The position numbers and the translations under genes are program-made. A stretch of DNA of 64,000 nucleotides, from positions 3,410,001 to 3,474,000 of the forward strand of contig NZ_CP068760.1 of the NCBI RefSeq assembly GCF_016775705.1, in the 5' to 3' direction. The stretch's first letter is position 1, and each line of letters starts with the position of its first letter. This DNA comes from Chryseobacterium cucumeris. GTDB taxonomy: Bacteria > Bacteroidota > Bacteroidia > Flavobacteriales > Weeksellaceae. This document shows, piece by piece, positions 18,668-27,152 of the stretch. The notes beneath the pieces were generated by a model. That model saw only the letters and a list, made by a program, of their open reading frames with translations. It was not told where the DNA came from and ran no database searches.

Positions 18668-19026
18668 AGAAATCTCAGCACATTTTAATTCTTTGCTAAT
18701 GTAATCATTTAAAGACTTCCGGAAAGGTTAAAAACTTATAATTATCCGATTTATACCGTGTTTTTTCAGACTTTGATGCAAAGGCTTTAATGGGAAAACT
18801 GTTGGCCGTTTTAAAAAAAATAATGCTGATAAAACGGGCTGATCCAAGAAAAGTTATCCGGCATCTGCTCCGTATTTTATCAATAAAGTGAGATGTGGTA
18901 CCTTAAAACCACAAATAAAGCCTATCTTTAATTAGATGAATTGGAGAAGCTTACAGATATGCGGAAAGTAATTCCGGTGTCGGCAAGATAGTTGTACTCA
19001 ATGAACGACCAAACAGAATATAAACT
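18668..19026. other. Intergenic region between divergent genes
   Basis: 359 bp that must carry the promoters of the MG2/plug gene and of the ergothioneine operon. It holds one copy of the ATGTGGTA motif (18893-18900) also seen upstream of two stress-type genes. No open frame or RNA seen. Confidence 0.4.
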
Positions 19027-20007
19027 ATGAATGTACAGTTAAAACAGAATTGTCATTTTAAAAATGACGGTGCCGATAATTTCGGTTCGGACATTTTAAA
19101 AGGATTGTCCGCTCATCCGAAAAAATTATCTTCAAAATATTTTTACGACAAAACAGGCGATCATCTCTTCCAGCAGATTATGGCGATGCCGGAATATTAT
19201 CTTACCAATTGTGAACTGGATATATTTCAAAATAAAACAGAGGAACTTGTAAAAGCAATTTCCAATATCAATGAATCTTTTGATCTTATAGAACTGGGAG
19301 CTGGCGATGCGATGAAATCATCATACCTTCTCAGAAATTTAGTAGAGAAAGGAACAAATTTTACCTATATGCCTATTGATATTTCAGGAAATATTCTTTC
19401 TGTTTTGCAGGAAAACCTGAAAAAAAGCCTGCCAAAACTGGAAGTTTTACCGTTGGAAGGAGAGTATTTTGATATGCTTGATAAAGCCACCGGAATTTCG
19501 AAAAGAAAAAAGGTAGTTCTTTTCTTAGGTGGAAATATAGGGAATATGGAAAGCGAAGAAGCCGCCCATTTCTGCAGTGAAGTGAAAAGAAAACTGAATT
19601 CCGGGGATTTGTTTCTTGTAGGGTTTGACCTCAAGAAAAATCCGCACACCATTCTTTCTGCTTACAATGATCCTGCGGGAATTACCGCTTCATTCAATCT
19701 AAATCTTCTTACAAGAATCAACCGCGAACTGCAAGGAGATTTCAAGGTGGAAAATTTCCAGCATTATCAAAATTATGACCCGGTTTCAGGAGATTGCAGA
19801 AGTTTCCTGGTAAGTCTTTGTGATCAGGAAGTTCATATAGGAAACTGTTTGTTTACCTTCAAAAAAGATGAATTGATTGATATGGAGATCTCCCGGAAAT
19901 TTTCTGAACAGGATATCAGAAAACTTGCCGGAGACTCGGGTTTTCATATTCTTGCTGAGATTAAAGATTCTAAAAACTGGTTTGTAGATTCTATCTGGAT
20001 GGTATAA
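19027..20007 (+). CDS. egtD: L-histidine N-alpha-methyltransferase (ergothioneine biosynthesis)
   Basis: Transfers three methyl groups from S-adenosylmethionine to histidine, giving hercynine, the first step of ergothioneine synthesis; cytosolic. 326 aa, the usual EgtD length. Motifs: the conserved N-terminal LSAHPKKLSSKYFYDKTGDH and MPEYYLTNCE, the SAM-binding IELGAGDAMKSSYLL, YMPIDISGNIL, FLGGNIGNM and VGFDLKK. First gene of a four-gene operon; egtB follows after 17 bp. Identification is strengthened by egtB next to it. Confidence 0.95.
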   Translation: MNVQLKQNCHFKNDGADNFGSDILKGLSAHPKKLSSKYFYDKTGDHLFQQIMAMPEYYLTNCELDIFQNKTEELVKAISNINESFDLIELGAGDAMKSSYLLRNLVEKGTNFTYMPIDISGNILSVLQENLKKSLPKLEVLPLEGEYFDMLDKATGISKRKKVVLFLGGNIGNMESEEAAHFCSEVKRKLNSGDLFLVGFDLKKNPHTILSAYNDPAGITASFNLNLLTRINRELQGDFKVENFQHYQNYDPVSGDCRSFLVSLCDQEVHIGNCLFTFKKDELIDMEISRKFSEQDIRKLAGDSGFHILAEIKDSKNWFVDSIWMV

Positions 20008-20024
20008 TTTAAAAATGATTTTTT

Positions 20025-21215
20025 ATGAAAAAAGATGTATTGTCTGTAAAAGCGAATACTCATAAAAACTGGACAAAAAAGTACTTTGAAGTTAGAAATC
20101 GTTCCGTTGAGATTTGCGGCCCTCTGGAAATTGAAGACTATGTAGTTCAGCCCGTCGTAGATGTGAGCCCTCCGAAATGGCATCTGGGCCATACCACCTG
20201 GTTTTTTGAAACCTTTATTTTACAGTCCAATTTTCCAGGATATGAAGTTTTTGATCCTCAGTATAATTTTGTGTTCAACAGTTATTACGAAACCATCGGA
20301 GCCCGCGTTATCCGCACCGACAGGGGAAACCTGAGCCGTCCATCTGTTTCTGATGTCTTTAAATACCGGGAATACGTGGATCAAAAGATGGATGAATTTC
20401 TTCAAAGCGGATATCTTACACAGCCATTGGAATCTCTGCTGGAATTAGGGTTAAACCACGAACAGCAGCATCAGGAATTGTTACTTACAGATATCAAATA
20501 CATTTTAGGGCACAATCCTTTATTTCCTGCTTATAAAAAAGAAAATATTTCAAAAAAAGAATCTGCCGGAAACTCAGAAATGATCAGTTTTTCAGAAGGA
20601 ATTTATGAAATCGGTTTTAAAGGTGAAGGATTCTGTTTTGATAATGAGCTGGGAAGGCATAGGGTATATCTGAATGATTTTAAAATTAGCAGTCAATTGG
20701 TGACCAATAAAGAATATGTAGAATTTATGGAAGCCGGAGGCTATGAAGATTTCAGACACTGGCACGCCGAGGGTTGGGACTGGGTAAAGCAAAATAATGT
20801 AAAATCCCCTTTATACTGGCATTTCATTGATGGGAAGTGGATGAACTATACTTTAAACGGCTTACAGGAAATCGACTTAGAGGAAGCGGTCTGCCATATC
20901 AGTTTTTTCGAAGCCTCTGCCTTTGCTTCATGGAAAGGAAAACGCCTGCCAACCGAAGCTGAATGGGAAGCTGCATCAGCCTGTTTCAACTGGGGAAACC
21001 GCTGGGAGTGGACTAATTCCGCTTATCTTCCGTATCCTGGATATAAAAAAGAAGCTGGAGCAGTGGGAGAATATAATGGAAAATTCATGGTGAACCAGAT
21101 GGTGCTTCGTGGTGCTTCGGTAGCCACTCCGCCGGGACACAGCAGAAATACCTACCGGAACTTTTTCCCGACTCATTTACAGTGGCAGTTCACCGGAATC
21201 AGACTTGCACAATAA
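20025..21215 (+). CDS. egtB: Hercynine oxygenase / sulfoxide synthase (ergothioneine biosynthesis)
   Basis: Non-haem iron enzyme joining hercynine to a thiol (cysteine or gamma-glutamylcysteine) with O2 to form a sulfoxide. 396 aa. The N-terminal DinB-like domain supplies the three iron ligands: His56 in WHLGHTTWF, and His145 and His149 in GLNHEQQHQELL. The C-terminal half is an FGE-sulfatase-type fold (VTNKEYVEFMEAGGY, RLPTEAEWEAAS, RWEWTNSAYLPYPGY, RGASVATPPGHSRNTYRNFF). There is no fused methyltransferase, so it is EgtB rather than OvoA. EgtA, EgtC and EgtE are not nearby, suggesting direct use of cysteine and an unlinked C-S lyase (inference). 8 bp separate it from the transporter ATPase. 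Confidence 0.94.
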   Translation: MKKDVLSVKANTHKNWTKKYFEVRNRSVEICGPLEIEDYVVQPVVDVSPPKWHLGHTTWFFETFILQSNFPGYEVFDPQYNFVFNSYYETIGARVIRTDRGNLSRPSVSDVFKYREYVDQKMDEFLQSGYLTQPLESLLELGLNHEQQHQELLLTDIKYILGHNPLFPAYKKENISKKESAGNSEMISFSEGIYEIGFKGEGFCFDNELGRHRVYLNDFKISSQLVTNKEYVEFMEAGGYEDFRHWHAEGWDWVKQNNVKSPLYWHFIDGKWMNYTLNGLQEIDLEEAVCHISFFEASAFASWKGKRLPTEAEWEAASACFNWGNRWEWTNSAYLPYPGYKKEAGAVGEYNGKFMVNQMVLRGASVATPPGHSRNTYRNFFPTHLQWQFTGIRLAQ

Positions 21216-21223
21216 TTTTGCCT

Positions 21224-22144
21224 ATGATTACAGTTCAATCGGTTTCAAAAAGTTTTAATGGAAAAAAAGCAGTTGATGATATTTCCTTTCAGGCCAATGA
21301 TAAGGAAATTCTGGTGCTTCTGGGAACAAGCGGCTGCGGAAAAACTACCATGCTGAAAATGATAAACCGCCTCATCGAAGTAGATTCCGGAACTATTTTG
21401 ATTGATGGCAAGAATATTCAGTTACAAAAAGCGGAAGAGCTGCGCATGGGAATTGGATTTGTCATGCAGCATTCCGGGTTGTTCCCCCATTACACCATAC
21501 AACAGAATATAGCAGTTATTCCCGATTTGCTGAAATGGGATAAAAAAAAGACAGCCGGAAAAATCCTTGAATTATTACACAAACTCCATCTCTCTGAAGA
21601 CGTGCTTACAAGGTTTCCCAACGAATTAAGCGGCGGACAGCAGCAAAGAGTGGGAATTGCCAGGGCTTTGATTGCCGATGCTCCTGTCTTGCTGATGGAC
21701 GAGCCGTTCGGAGCGCTGGACAATATCACCAAAAGTGATATTCATTCAGAATTCAAATCACTCGAAGAACTTAAAAATAAAACCATTATTCTGGTGACCC
21801 ACGATGTTCAGGAAGCCTTCGATTTAGGTCATAAAATCTGCCTGATGGATCAGGGGAAAATTATTCAGTCAGGAACTCCGGGAGAAATGTTGTATCAGCC
21901 CAAAAATGATTTTGTTAAGAATTTCTTTGCTAAAAACCGGCTTTTACTGGAATACAAAGTAGGCAGACTGAAAGATCTGAACTCTATGATTGAAGGCAGC
22001 CGCTTTTATGAAGAGCTTCAGTTTTCAGACCATACGAGTGTTTGGGACGCTTTGCAACATCTGAGTACAGATACTTTGCTTTCCGAAGATTACGAAAATC
22101 TGGTTAAAGCATTTAGTGAATACCGAAAATTCCAGACTGTATGA
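21224..22144 (+). CDS. ABC transporter ATP-binding subunit, OpuCA/EgtV type
   Basis: 306 aa starting at MITVQSVSKSF; the open frame reaches back into egtB, but ATG 21224, 8 bp after the egtB stop, gives the canonical N-terminus. Walker A is GTSGCGKT (residues 34-41), the signature LSGGQQQR, Walker B VLLMDEPFGALD and switch VTHDVQEA. The segment GIGFVMQHSGLFPHYTIQQN and the lack of a full CBS pair fit the osmoprotectant (OpuC) subgroup. Its stop overlaps the start of the permease gene (ATGA at 22141). Position in the egt operon suggests it energises uptake of ergothioneine, hercynine or a related betaine. Confidence 0.9.
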   Translation: MITVQSVSKSFNGKKAVDDISFQANDKEILVLLGTSGCGKTTMLKMINRLIEVDSGTILIDGKNIQLQKAEELRMGIGFVMQHSGLFPHYTIQQNIAVIPDLLKWDKKKTAGKILELLHKLHLSEDVLTRFPNELSGGQQQRVGIARALIADAPVLLMDEPFGALDNITKSDIHSEFKSLEELKNKTIILVTHDVQEAFDLGHKICLMDQGKIIQSGTPGEMLYQPKNDFVKNFFAKNRLLLEYKVGRLKDLNSMIEGSRFYEELQFSDHTSVWDALQHLSTDTLLSEDYENLVKAFSEYRKFQTV

Positions 22145-23706
22145 GCGAGCAAAGTTTTTGGCAGTTTATCACGGAGCAGCATGAAAAACTGCTTACTCAG
22201 GTTGTACAGCATCTGGGACTCACTTTTTTATCTCTTTTTCTGGCCATCATGATTGGTGTGCCTTTAGGAATTCTCATTGCCCGAAAAAGAAAATTATCAG
22301 GTTCTGTTTTAGGAATGGCAGGAATTTTACAGACCATTCCCAGTATTGCGCTGCTTGGTTTTATGATTCCTGTTTTCGGGATTGGAGCAGCTCCGGCCAT
22401 TGTTGCATTGCTGATCTATGCTCTTTTACCGATCATCAGGAATACTTACACCGGAATAACGGAAGTAGATCCGGCGGTAACAGAAGCTGCAAAAGCAATG
22501 GGAATGAATGGAAAACAGCTGCTTTTCAAAGTTCAGCTTCCTTTGGCGATGCCTGTTATTATTGCAGGAATCAGGACGGCAGCAGTGATCAATGTGGGGG
22601 TGGCAACTTTAGCTTCATTTGTGGCGGCAGGCGGTTTGGGTGAATTTATTTTTGGTGGAATTTCCCTTAATAATACCCATATGATTCTGGCCGGCGCAAT
22701 TCCCGCCGCTTTACTGGCTGTTCTCTTAGATCAGACCATTGCCGTTTTACAGAAATTAAGCTATCAGTCTGTAAAGAAATTAAAATATATTATTCCGGCT
22801 GTTCTGGCTGTTATCGGGATTATTTATCTTTTAGTTTCTGTTTCAAACCATAAGCTTAAGGCAGGTTTTACCCCTGAATTTATGGGCCGGCAGGACGGAA
22901 ATCTGGGACTACGTTCGGTATATGGGCTTGATGCACATCCACTGGTTGTAAGCGATGCCATTATGTACAAAGCAGCCTACGAAAAAGAACTGGACCTCAT
23001 CAGCGGATATTCAACAGACGGAAGGATCAAAGCTTTTGATTTGTATGTTCTGGAAGATGACAAAAAGATTTTTCCTCCTTATTTTGCGGCTCCGGTGATC
23101 AAAACAAAAACATTGGAAAAGTTTCCCGGACTGGAAAAAACACTGAACCTTTTGGCAGGTAAATTCAATGATTCTATCATGACTGAACTGAATTACAAAG
23201 CCGATTATCTTAAACAGACTCCCGAAAAAATTGCTAAAGATTTTTTAATGAAAACAAATTTATATAAAGATCCACGCAAAGGAAATTCCCAAACCATAAA
23301 AATCGGATCCAAAATTTTTGGTGAGCAATATATTCTGGCCGAAATGTACAAAATGCTCATTGAAGGCTACACAGATTATAAAGTAGAAACAAAAACAGGT
23401 CTTGGCGGAACGAAAATCTGCTTTGACGCTCTGATGAATGACGCCATTGATGTGTATCCTGAATACACAGGAACCGGACTACTGGTTTTGCTGAAACCTT
23501 CGGCAAAAACGATAGAAGAAGTGTCTAAGAGCCCGGAAAAAACGCTGGAGTATGTTAACCGGGAATTCCGTAAACAGTACGGAATTGAATGGCTGCAGCC
23601 ACTTGGTTTTAATAATGCATATGCTTTGATGATGCGGAGGAAACAGGCTGATGAACTTAAAATTAAAACTATTTCAGACCTGAAAAAATATATGGATTCC
23701 CAATGA
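22141..23706 (+). CDS. Permease fused to a circularly permuted OpuBC-type binding domain (EgtU-like)
   Basis: 521 aa. Residues 1-235 are a BPD-type permease with six hydrophobic segments and the EAA loop (EAAKAMGMNGKQLLFKVQLPLAMP). A substrate-binding domain of the glycine-betaine OpuBC/OsmF class is fused behind it, as in EgtU. The order of the two halves is swapped: residues 239-375 are the usual second half (LKAGFTPEFMGRQDGN, GYSTDGRIKAFDLYVLEDD, FPPYFAAPVI, MTELNY), and residues 385-521 are the usual first half (IKIGSKIFGEQYILAEMYK, ALMNDAIDVYPEYTGTG, LGFNNAYALM, TISDLKKY) ending the protein. All expected blocks are present once, so this is permutation and not loss. Substrate (ergothioneine or another betaine) is inferred from the operon. 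Confidence 0.9.
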   Translation: MSEQSFWQFITEQHEKLLTQVVQHLGLTFLSLFLAIMIGVPLGILIARKRKLSGSVLGMAGILQTIPSIALLGFMIPVFGIGAAPAIVALLIYALLPIIRNTYTGITEVDPAVTEAAKAMGMNGKQLLFKVQLPLAMPVIIAGIRTAAVINVGVATLASFVAAGGLGEFIFGGISLNNTHMILAGAIPAALLAVLLDQTIAVLQKLSYQSVKKLKYIIPAVLAVIGIIYLLVSVSNHKLKAGFTPEFMGRQDGNLGLRSVYGLDAHPLVVSDAIMYKAAYEKELDLISGYSTDGRIKAFDLYVLEDDKKIFPPYFAAPVIKTKTLEKFPGLEKTLNLLAGKFNDSIMTELNYKADYLKQTPEKIAKDFLMKTNLYKDPRKGNSQTIKIGSKIFGEQYILAEMYKMLIEGYTDYKVETKTGLGGTKICFDALMNDAIDVYPEYTGTGLLVLLKPSAKTIEEVSKSPEKTLEYVNREFRKQYGIEWLQPLGFNNAYALMMRRKQADELKIKTISDLKKYMDSQ

Positions 23707-23807
23707 TGACGGACAGTTTTCAACAAAAAGAATCAAGTAAGACTCAACTTTACTTTCTGTCCGTAGATCACTCGTAGATGGTCTTATGTAATTGCTATTA
23801 AAATATC

Positions 23808-23842
23808 AATCAGAGTAGATGGTGTTCTACTCTGATTTTTTT
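23808..23842 (+). terminator. Terminator of the egt-transporter operon
   Basis: Perfect 12-bp stem AATCAGAGTAGA (23808-23819) with its complement at 23826-23837, 6-nt loop, then a T-run. Confidence 0.88.
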
Positions 23843-23846
23843 GTTT

Positions 23847-24035
<189 letters not shown>

Positions 24036-24072
24036 TTAGTGTTGTGGTGTAGTGTATAGCTGCGGCCTCGTT

Positions 24073-24390
24073 TTATTGATGCCTTATACCTTTGTGGTGA
24101 TATTGGGTGCTTTTATGATCGGTTTTATAGTTGGAATAAACAGTATCAGTAACCGTACTGTAATTTTTATTGAAAGACTGATCATCCTCTAACTGTGGCA
24201 TGGAATAATGAAACTCCTTGCCGTTCTTATAAAGCTTATTATCGTAAGTACGGTAAATCTGGTTTTCTTTATAAGTATTTCCGTCAGGGGCAAGATATAC
24301 TTTGCTTTTCTTGCTTTTTTTTCGCAGGCCCAGATAAAGCAAAGAACTTCCTGCTGCAAGAGCCAATGTAATTTTTACTATATTGTTCAT
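24073..24390 (-). CDS. Small hydrophilic protein with N-terminal membrane anchor
   Basis: 105 aa. One hydrophobic segment (ITLALAAGSSLLYLGL) and a basic stop (RKKSKKSK), then a polar Tyr/Asn/Lys-rich region. I do not recognise a family. It is part of a run of small stress-type genes on the minus strand, and an ATGTGGTA motif lies about 55 bp upstream of its start. Confidence 0.65.
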   Translation of the reverse strand: MNNIVKITLALAAGSSLLYLGLRKKSKKSKVYLAPDGNTYKENQIYRTYDNKLYKNGKEFHYSMPQLEDDQSFNKNYSTVTDTVYSNYKTDHKSTQYHHKGIRHQ

Positions 24391-24442
24391 ACGATTGTGA
24401 TTTGGATTTAAATAGGTACAAATTTTTTGCCATAGGAGAGAA

Positions 24443-24451
24443 ATGTGGTAC
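24443..24451 (-). promoter_or_regulatory. ATGTGGTAC motif upstream of a stress-type gene
   Basis: Minus-strand GTACCACAT about 55 bp upstream of the 24390 start. Near-identical copies stand at 25702-25710 and 18893-18901. A shared regulator or sigma-factor element is possible; the function is inference. Confidence 0.3.
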
Positions 24452-24525
24452 TTTTTAAGTATTTACATAGCTCTTATCAAATTTGGAGAGAAGAAAAAAG
24501 TCTGGCAGAACCAGACTTTTTAGTT

Positions 24526-25074
24526 TCAGAGCGTTTGTTCCTCATGTTTTCCTTCCCTGATCTCTTCTACCATTTTGGCATTAAAGGCAGGAAGATCTTT
24601 TGGTGTTCTGCTCGTAACAAGTCCCTCATCTACTACCACCTCGCTGTCTTCCCAGCGTGCGCCTGCATTTTTTAAATCCTGGCTGATGGAGTTGACGGAA
24701 GTCAGATTCCGGCCTTCTACCACACCCGCGTTGATCAGTACCTGCGGTCCGTGGCAAATGGCTGCTACAGGTTTATGCTGGGCAAAAAAATCTTTTACAA
24801 AGGTGAGTGCTTTTTCATTGGTTCTCAGCTGATCGGGATTAATAACTCCTCCCGGTAATACCAGCGCATCATAGTCTGAAGCGGCTGCATTGTCCAGCGT
24901 TTGATCTACAGGATATTCCTTTCCCCAGTCTTTTTCTGCCCAGGCTTTAATGCTTCCCGGTTCAGGACTTACGATATGGGCGGTCCATCCCTGTTGTTCC
25001 AGATATTCTTTAGGTGAGCTTAGTTCACTCTCTTCAAAGCCATGTGTGGCCAGTATTGCGATTTTCTTTGACAT
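24526..25074 (-). CDS. DJ-1/PfpI family protein (YhbO-like glyoxalase/deglycase or protease)
   Basis: 182 aa, single class I glutamine-amidotransferase-like domain. The nucleophile elbow AAICHGPQ holds Cys107-His108; the conserved acid lies in HGFEESEL (Glu14/Glu15); VLPGG is at about residues 72-76. Members protect against aldehydes and oxidative or heat stress; a peptidase role has also been claimed for the family. It lies among stress-type genes. Exact activity is not decided by sequence. Confidence 0.9.
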   Translation of the reverse strand: MSKKIAILATHGFEESELSSPKEYLEQQGWTAHIVSPEPGSIKAWAEKDWGKEYPVDQTLDNAAASDYDALVLPGGVINPDQLRTNEKALTFVKDFFAQHKPVAAICHGPQVLINAGVVEGRNLTSVNSISQDLKNAGARWEDSEVVVDEGLVTSRTPKDLPAFNAKMVEEIREGKHEEQTL

Positions 25075-25180
25075 AGTACTGTTTTTTGTGTTAAGTTCGG
25101 AAGATTTATGACCTCCGATTACAACGTCCGATTGTTGTGTGATGATTAAATAAAAACTTACCTCATGAGAAAGAGGATAT

Positions 25181-25633
25181 CTACTTCTTTAAATCTTCAA
25201 GAACTTCAAATTTATCATGAGAAGCCTTAAGCTGATGAAGCTGATCCAATACCACTCTGGAACTTTCCGGGCAAAGATCACCGCTGTCTAATGCATCCTG
25301 ATACGCATCTATAGCAGCACTTTCACCATATACAACATTTCCTAACGTAGAGCCGGCTGTATCTGTGGCAAAAGAATTTTTAACATCAATCCATGCTCTG
25401 TGGATGGCGCCTGCAGTAGATCCCGATTGGTCCGGTGTGCCTCCTCTTTCGGTGATCAGGTTGCTCAATTCGTTTTTCATCTTGTGAGACTGGGCTACCA
25501 TGGTATCATAGTCTGCTCTCAGCTGTGGATACTCATCCCAAACTTTGTCTTCCACTTTTGAAAATCCCTGAATTCTGTCGTTGGTAATGTTCAGTAAATC
25601 ATTCAATACTGAAACTGTTTTCTCGTTGTTCAT
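25181..25633 (-). CDS. DUF2383 (PA2169-type) four-helix-bundle protein
   Basis: 150 aa from MNNEKTVSVLNDLLNITNDR. The upstream extension of the frame to 25699 is rejected because it lacks family similarity. Ferritin-like helical pattern (DDL..I.NDRI.GF, HKMKNELSNLI, GTPDQSGSTAGAIHRAWIDV, VYGESAAIDAYQDAL). The family is widespread and often stress-induced; its biochemical role is unknown. An ATGTGGTAT motif stands 69 bp upstream of the start. Confidence 0.88.
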   Translation of the reverse strand: MNNEKTVSVLNDLLNITNDRIQGFSKVEDKVWDEYPQLRADYDTMVAQSHKMKNELSNLITERGGTPDQSGSTAGAIHRAWIDVKNSFATDTAGSTLGNVVYGESAAIDAYQDALDSGDLCPESSRVVLDQLHQLKASHDKFEVLEDLKK

Positions 25634-25701
25634 ATTTTTATATTTTAAATTGGTACTATGAACTTTGCAAGTGCTATGCCTCAAACGGGATATCTGCAAA
25701 G

Positions 25702-25710
25702 ATGTGGTAT
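25702..25710 (-). promoter_or_regulatory. ATGTGGTAT motif upstream of the DUF2383 gene
   Basis: Second of three near-identical 9-bp motifs; minus-strand ATACCACAT, 69 bp upstream of 25633. Confidence 0.3.
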
Positions 25711-26077
25711 TTAAAAAAAACTTAAAATTTTGAAAACAAATCTTAATTAAAATACCTGAAGAACTGCAAAGAACTCCATAATCAAAAGCACCACAGAGGT
25801 TTATTCGTTTTTGTACTACGAATAAATGCTTCCCTGAAAAAGCGTTTACCGGCAGCTATTTTATCAGCAAAAAGAATTGATAACGGTTTCAGCATTGCTT
25901 CATCTGATGGAGTAGAAGGGCAGCTGTAATAAATATATCGGGCACGCACAGAGATGATGCCATAATTTTTTCTATATTTAGAAGAAGTAAGTGTATGATT
26001 TACTCACGTTTAGAAAAATGGCTTGTGTTTGTATTTTACATCCTAAAACAGGCCTGTCCATATAATAAAAAAAGACA
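25711..26077. other. Intergenic region with one hairpin
   Basis: Holds a 9-bp inverted repeat (TTTATTCGT at 25800-25808 with ACGAATAAA at 25818-25826) without a T-run, and otherwise no recognisable gene. Short broken open stretches near 25840-25930 do not resemble a known protein. Confidence 0.35.
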
Positions 26078-26749
26078 ATGCCGATAAACCCGATACCTCC
26101 GGATGGAGGCCTGTTATATAAAGAAACAGATATGACTCAGTTGTTCCCTGAGCCTTTCAATGCATTAACAGCCTTATTGTTTTTAGCCATAGCCATTTTC
26201 TGGACCATTAAGCTGAAAGATAACTTCAAAGAATATCCTTTTTTAACCTACTGCCTGGTTTTATTATATATCGGTGCCATTGGGGGAACGGTTTACCATT
26301 CTTTCAGACAATGGCCTGTCTTTATTATGATGGACTGGCTTCCGATTATGCTATTATGCTTGTCTGCCGGGTTTTATTTTGTAGCGCAGAGCACCAGATG
26401 GTATTATGCTGCTGTAATGGTTCTGGGATATGTCATTCTGATGTTTGCTTTAAGAAACTGGATTCTGATCGATAATCCTTCTCTTTTTATCAACGTCAAT
26501 TATGCTATCATGGCCTCATTGGTAGTTTTCTCGGTACTCAGGTATCTGATGTATACCCAATGGAAAGCCGGCAAATGGGTAGGTTTTGCGGTGCTGTCCT
26601 TTGTTTTTGCACTGACTTTCCGTATCGCTGATAAATGGGAATGGTTCAGCTTCGGGACACACTTTTTATGGCATACTTTCGGGGCGGTGGCGACGTTTTG
26701 TATGTTTAGTTATATCTATCTTACGAGGGATAGAATTAGAAAAACATAA
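26078..26749 (+). CDS. Ceramidase-family (CREST) integral membrane protein
   Basis: 223 aa with about seven transmembrane helices. The pattern resembles alkaline ceramidases and other CREST hydrolases: PEPFNALTALLFL near the N-terminus, GGTVYHSFRQWPVFIMMDWLP with His74 and Asp86 in helices 2-3, and GTHFLWHTFGAVATF with His195 and His199 in the last helix. Three His and an Asp would form the metal site. Flavobacteria make sphingolipids, so a ceramide or related amide could be the substrate, but this is inference. The gene stands alone. Confidence 0.7.
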   Translation: MPINPIPPDGGLLYKETDMTQLFPEPFNALTALLFLAIAIFWTIKLKDNFKEYPFLTYCLVLLYIGAIGGTVYHSFRQWPVFIMMDWLPIMLLCLSAGFYFVAQSTRWYYAAVMVLGYVILMFALRNWILIDNPSLFINVNYAIMASLVVFSVLRYLMYTQWKAGKWVGFAVLSFVFALTFRIADKWEWFSFGTHFLWHTFGAVATFCMFSYIYLTRDRIRKT

Positions 26750-27152
26750 TAGTTATTTCTCTTCGCAAAGTTTTCCGACTTTGAGTTGTTGATTAAGGTA
26801 GGTTATCCAAAAAAATAAAGAACATGAAATTATGACCAATCAGAAATTAAGAGAGGAAGAAAGTAAGCATGTTAAAAATAGACTTGGATTTGCTTATTAA
26901 CTTGATGAAATAGCTTAGAAACTTCAGATCAGTCACGACTTGCTTAAAAATCCCAACGAAAAGCTGGGATTTTCTTTGATTTTTGGTATGGAAATGATCC
27001 TGATTTTAAGCTGGTGAAATAAGTTTTTTTTCTTTGAACTTGCTCCGAAGTTGGGAGGCTTCGGAGAGCAGGGTGTTTTTTGATTTTGAGTTTAGTAGAT
27101 AATCATTTCCTAAAACTTGCTCCAAATTTTAGAGACTTCATAGTACAAGGAA
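26750..27152. other. Intergenic left flank of the accessory island
   Basis: 403 bp. It contains a terminator-like hairpin (26947-26973) and two degenerate copies of a stretch of about 38 bp, AACTTGCTCCgAAgTTggGAG.. at 27038 and 27114; the first has a perfect hairpin CTCCGAAG/CTTCGGAG (27043-27050, 27059-27066). A 22-codon frame at 26832 is not convincing. No integrase, att site or tRNA was found here. Confidence 0.45.
26947..26973 (+). terminator. Terminator-like hairpin
   Basis: AAAATCCCA (26947-26955) pairs with TGGGATTTT (26965-26973) around a 9-nt loop. It is about 200 bp after the ceramidase-like gene. Confidence 0.55.

Noticed and set aside
26832..26900. 22-codon frame MTNQKLREEESKHVKN...
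   Set aside because: Too short, no neighbours that explain it, and no sign of conservation; could be a gene remnant, but not supportable.
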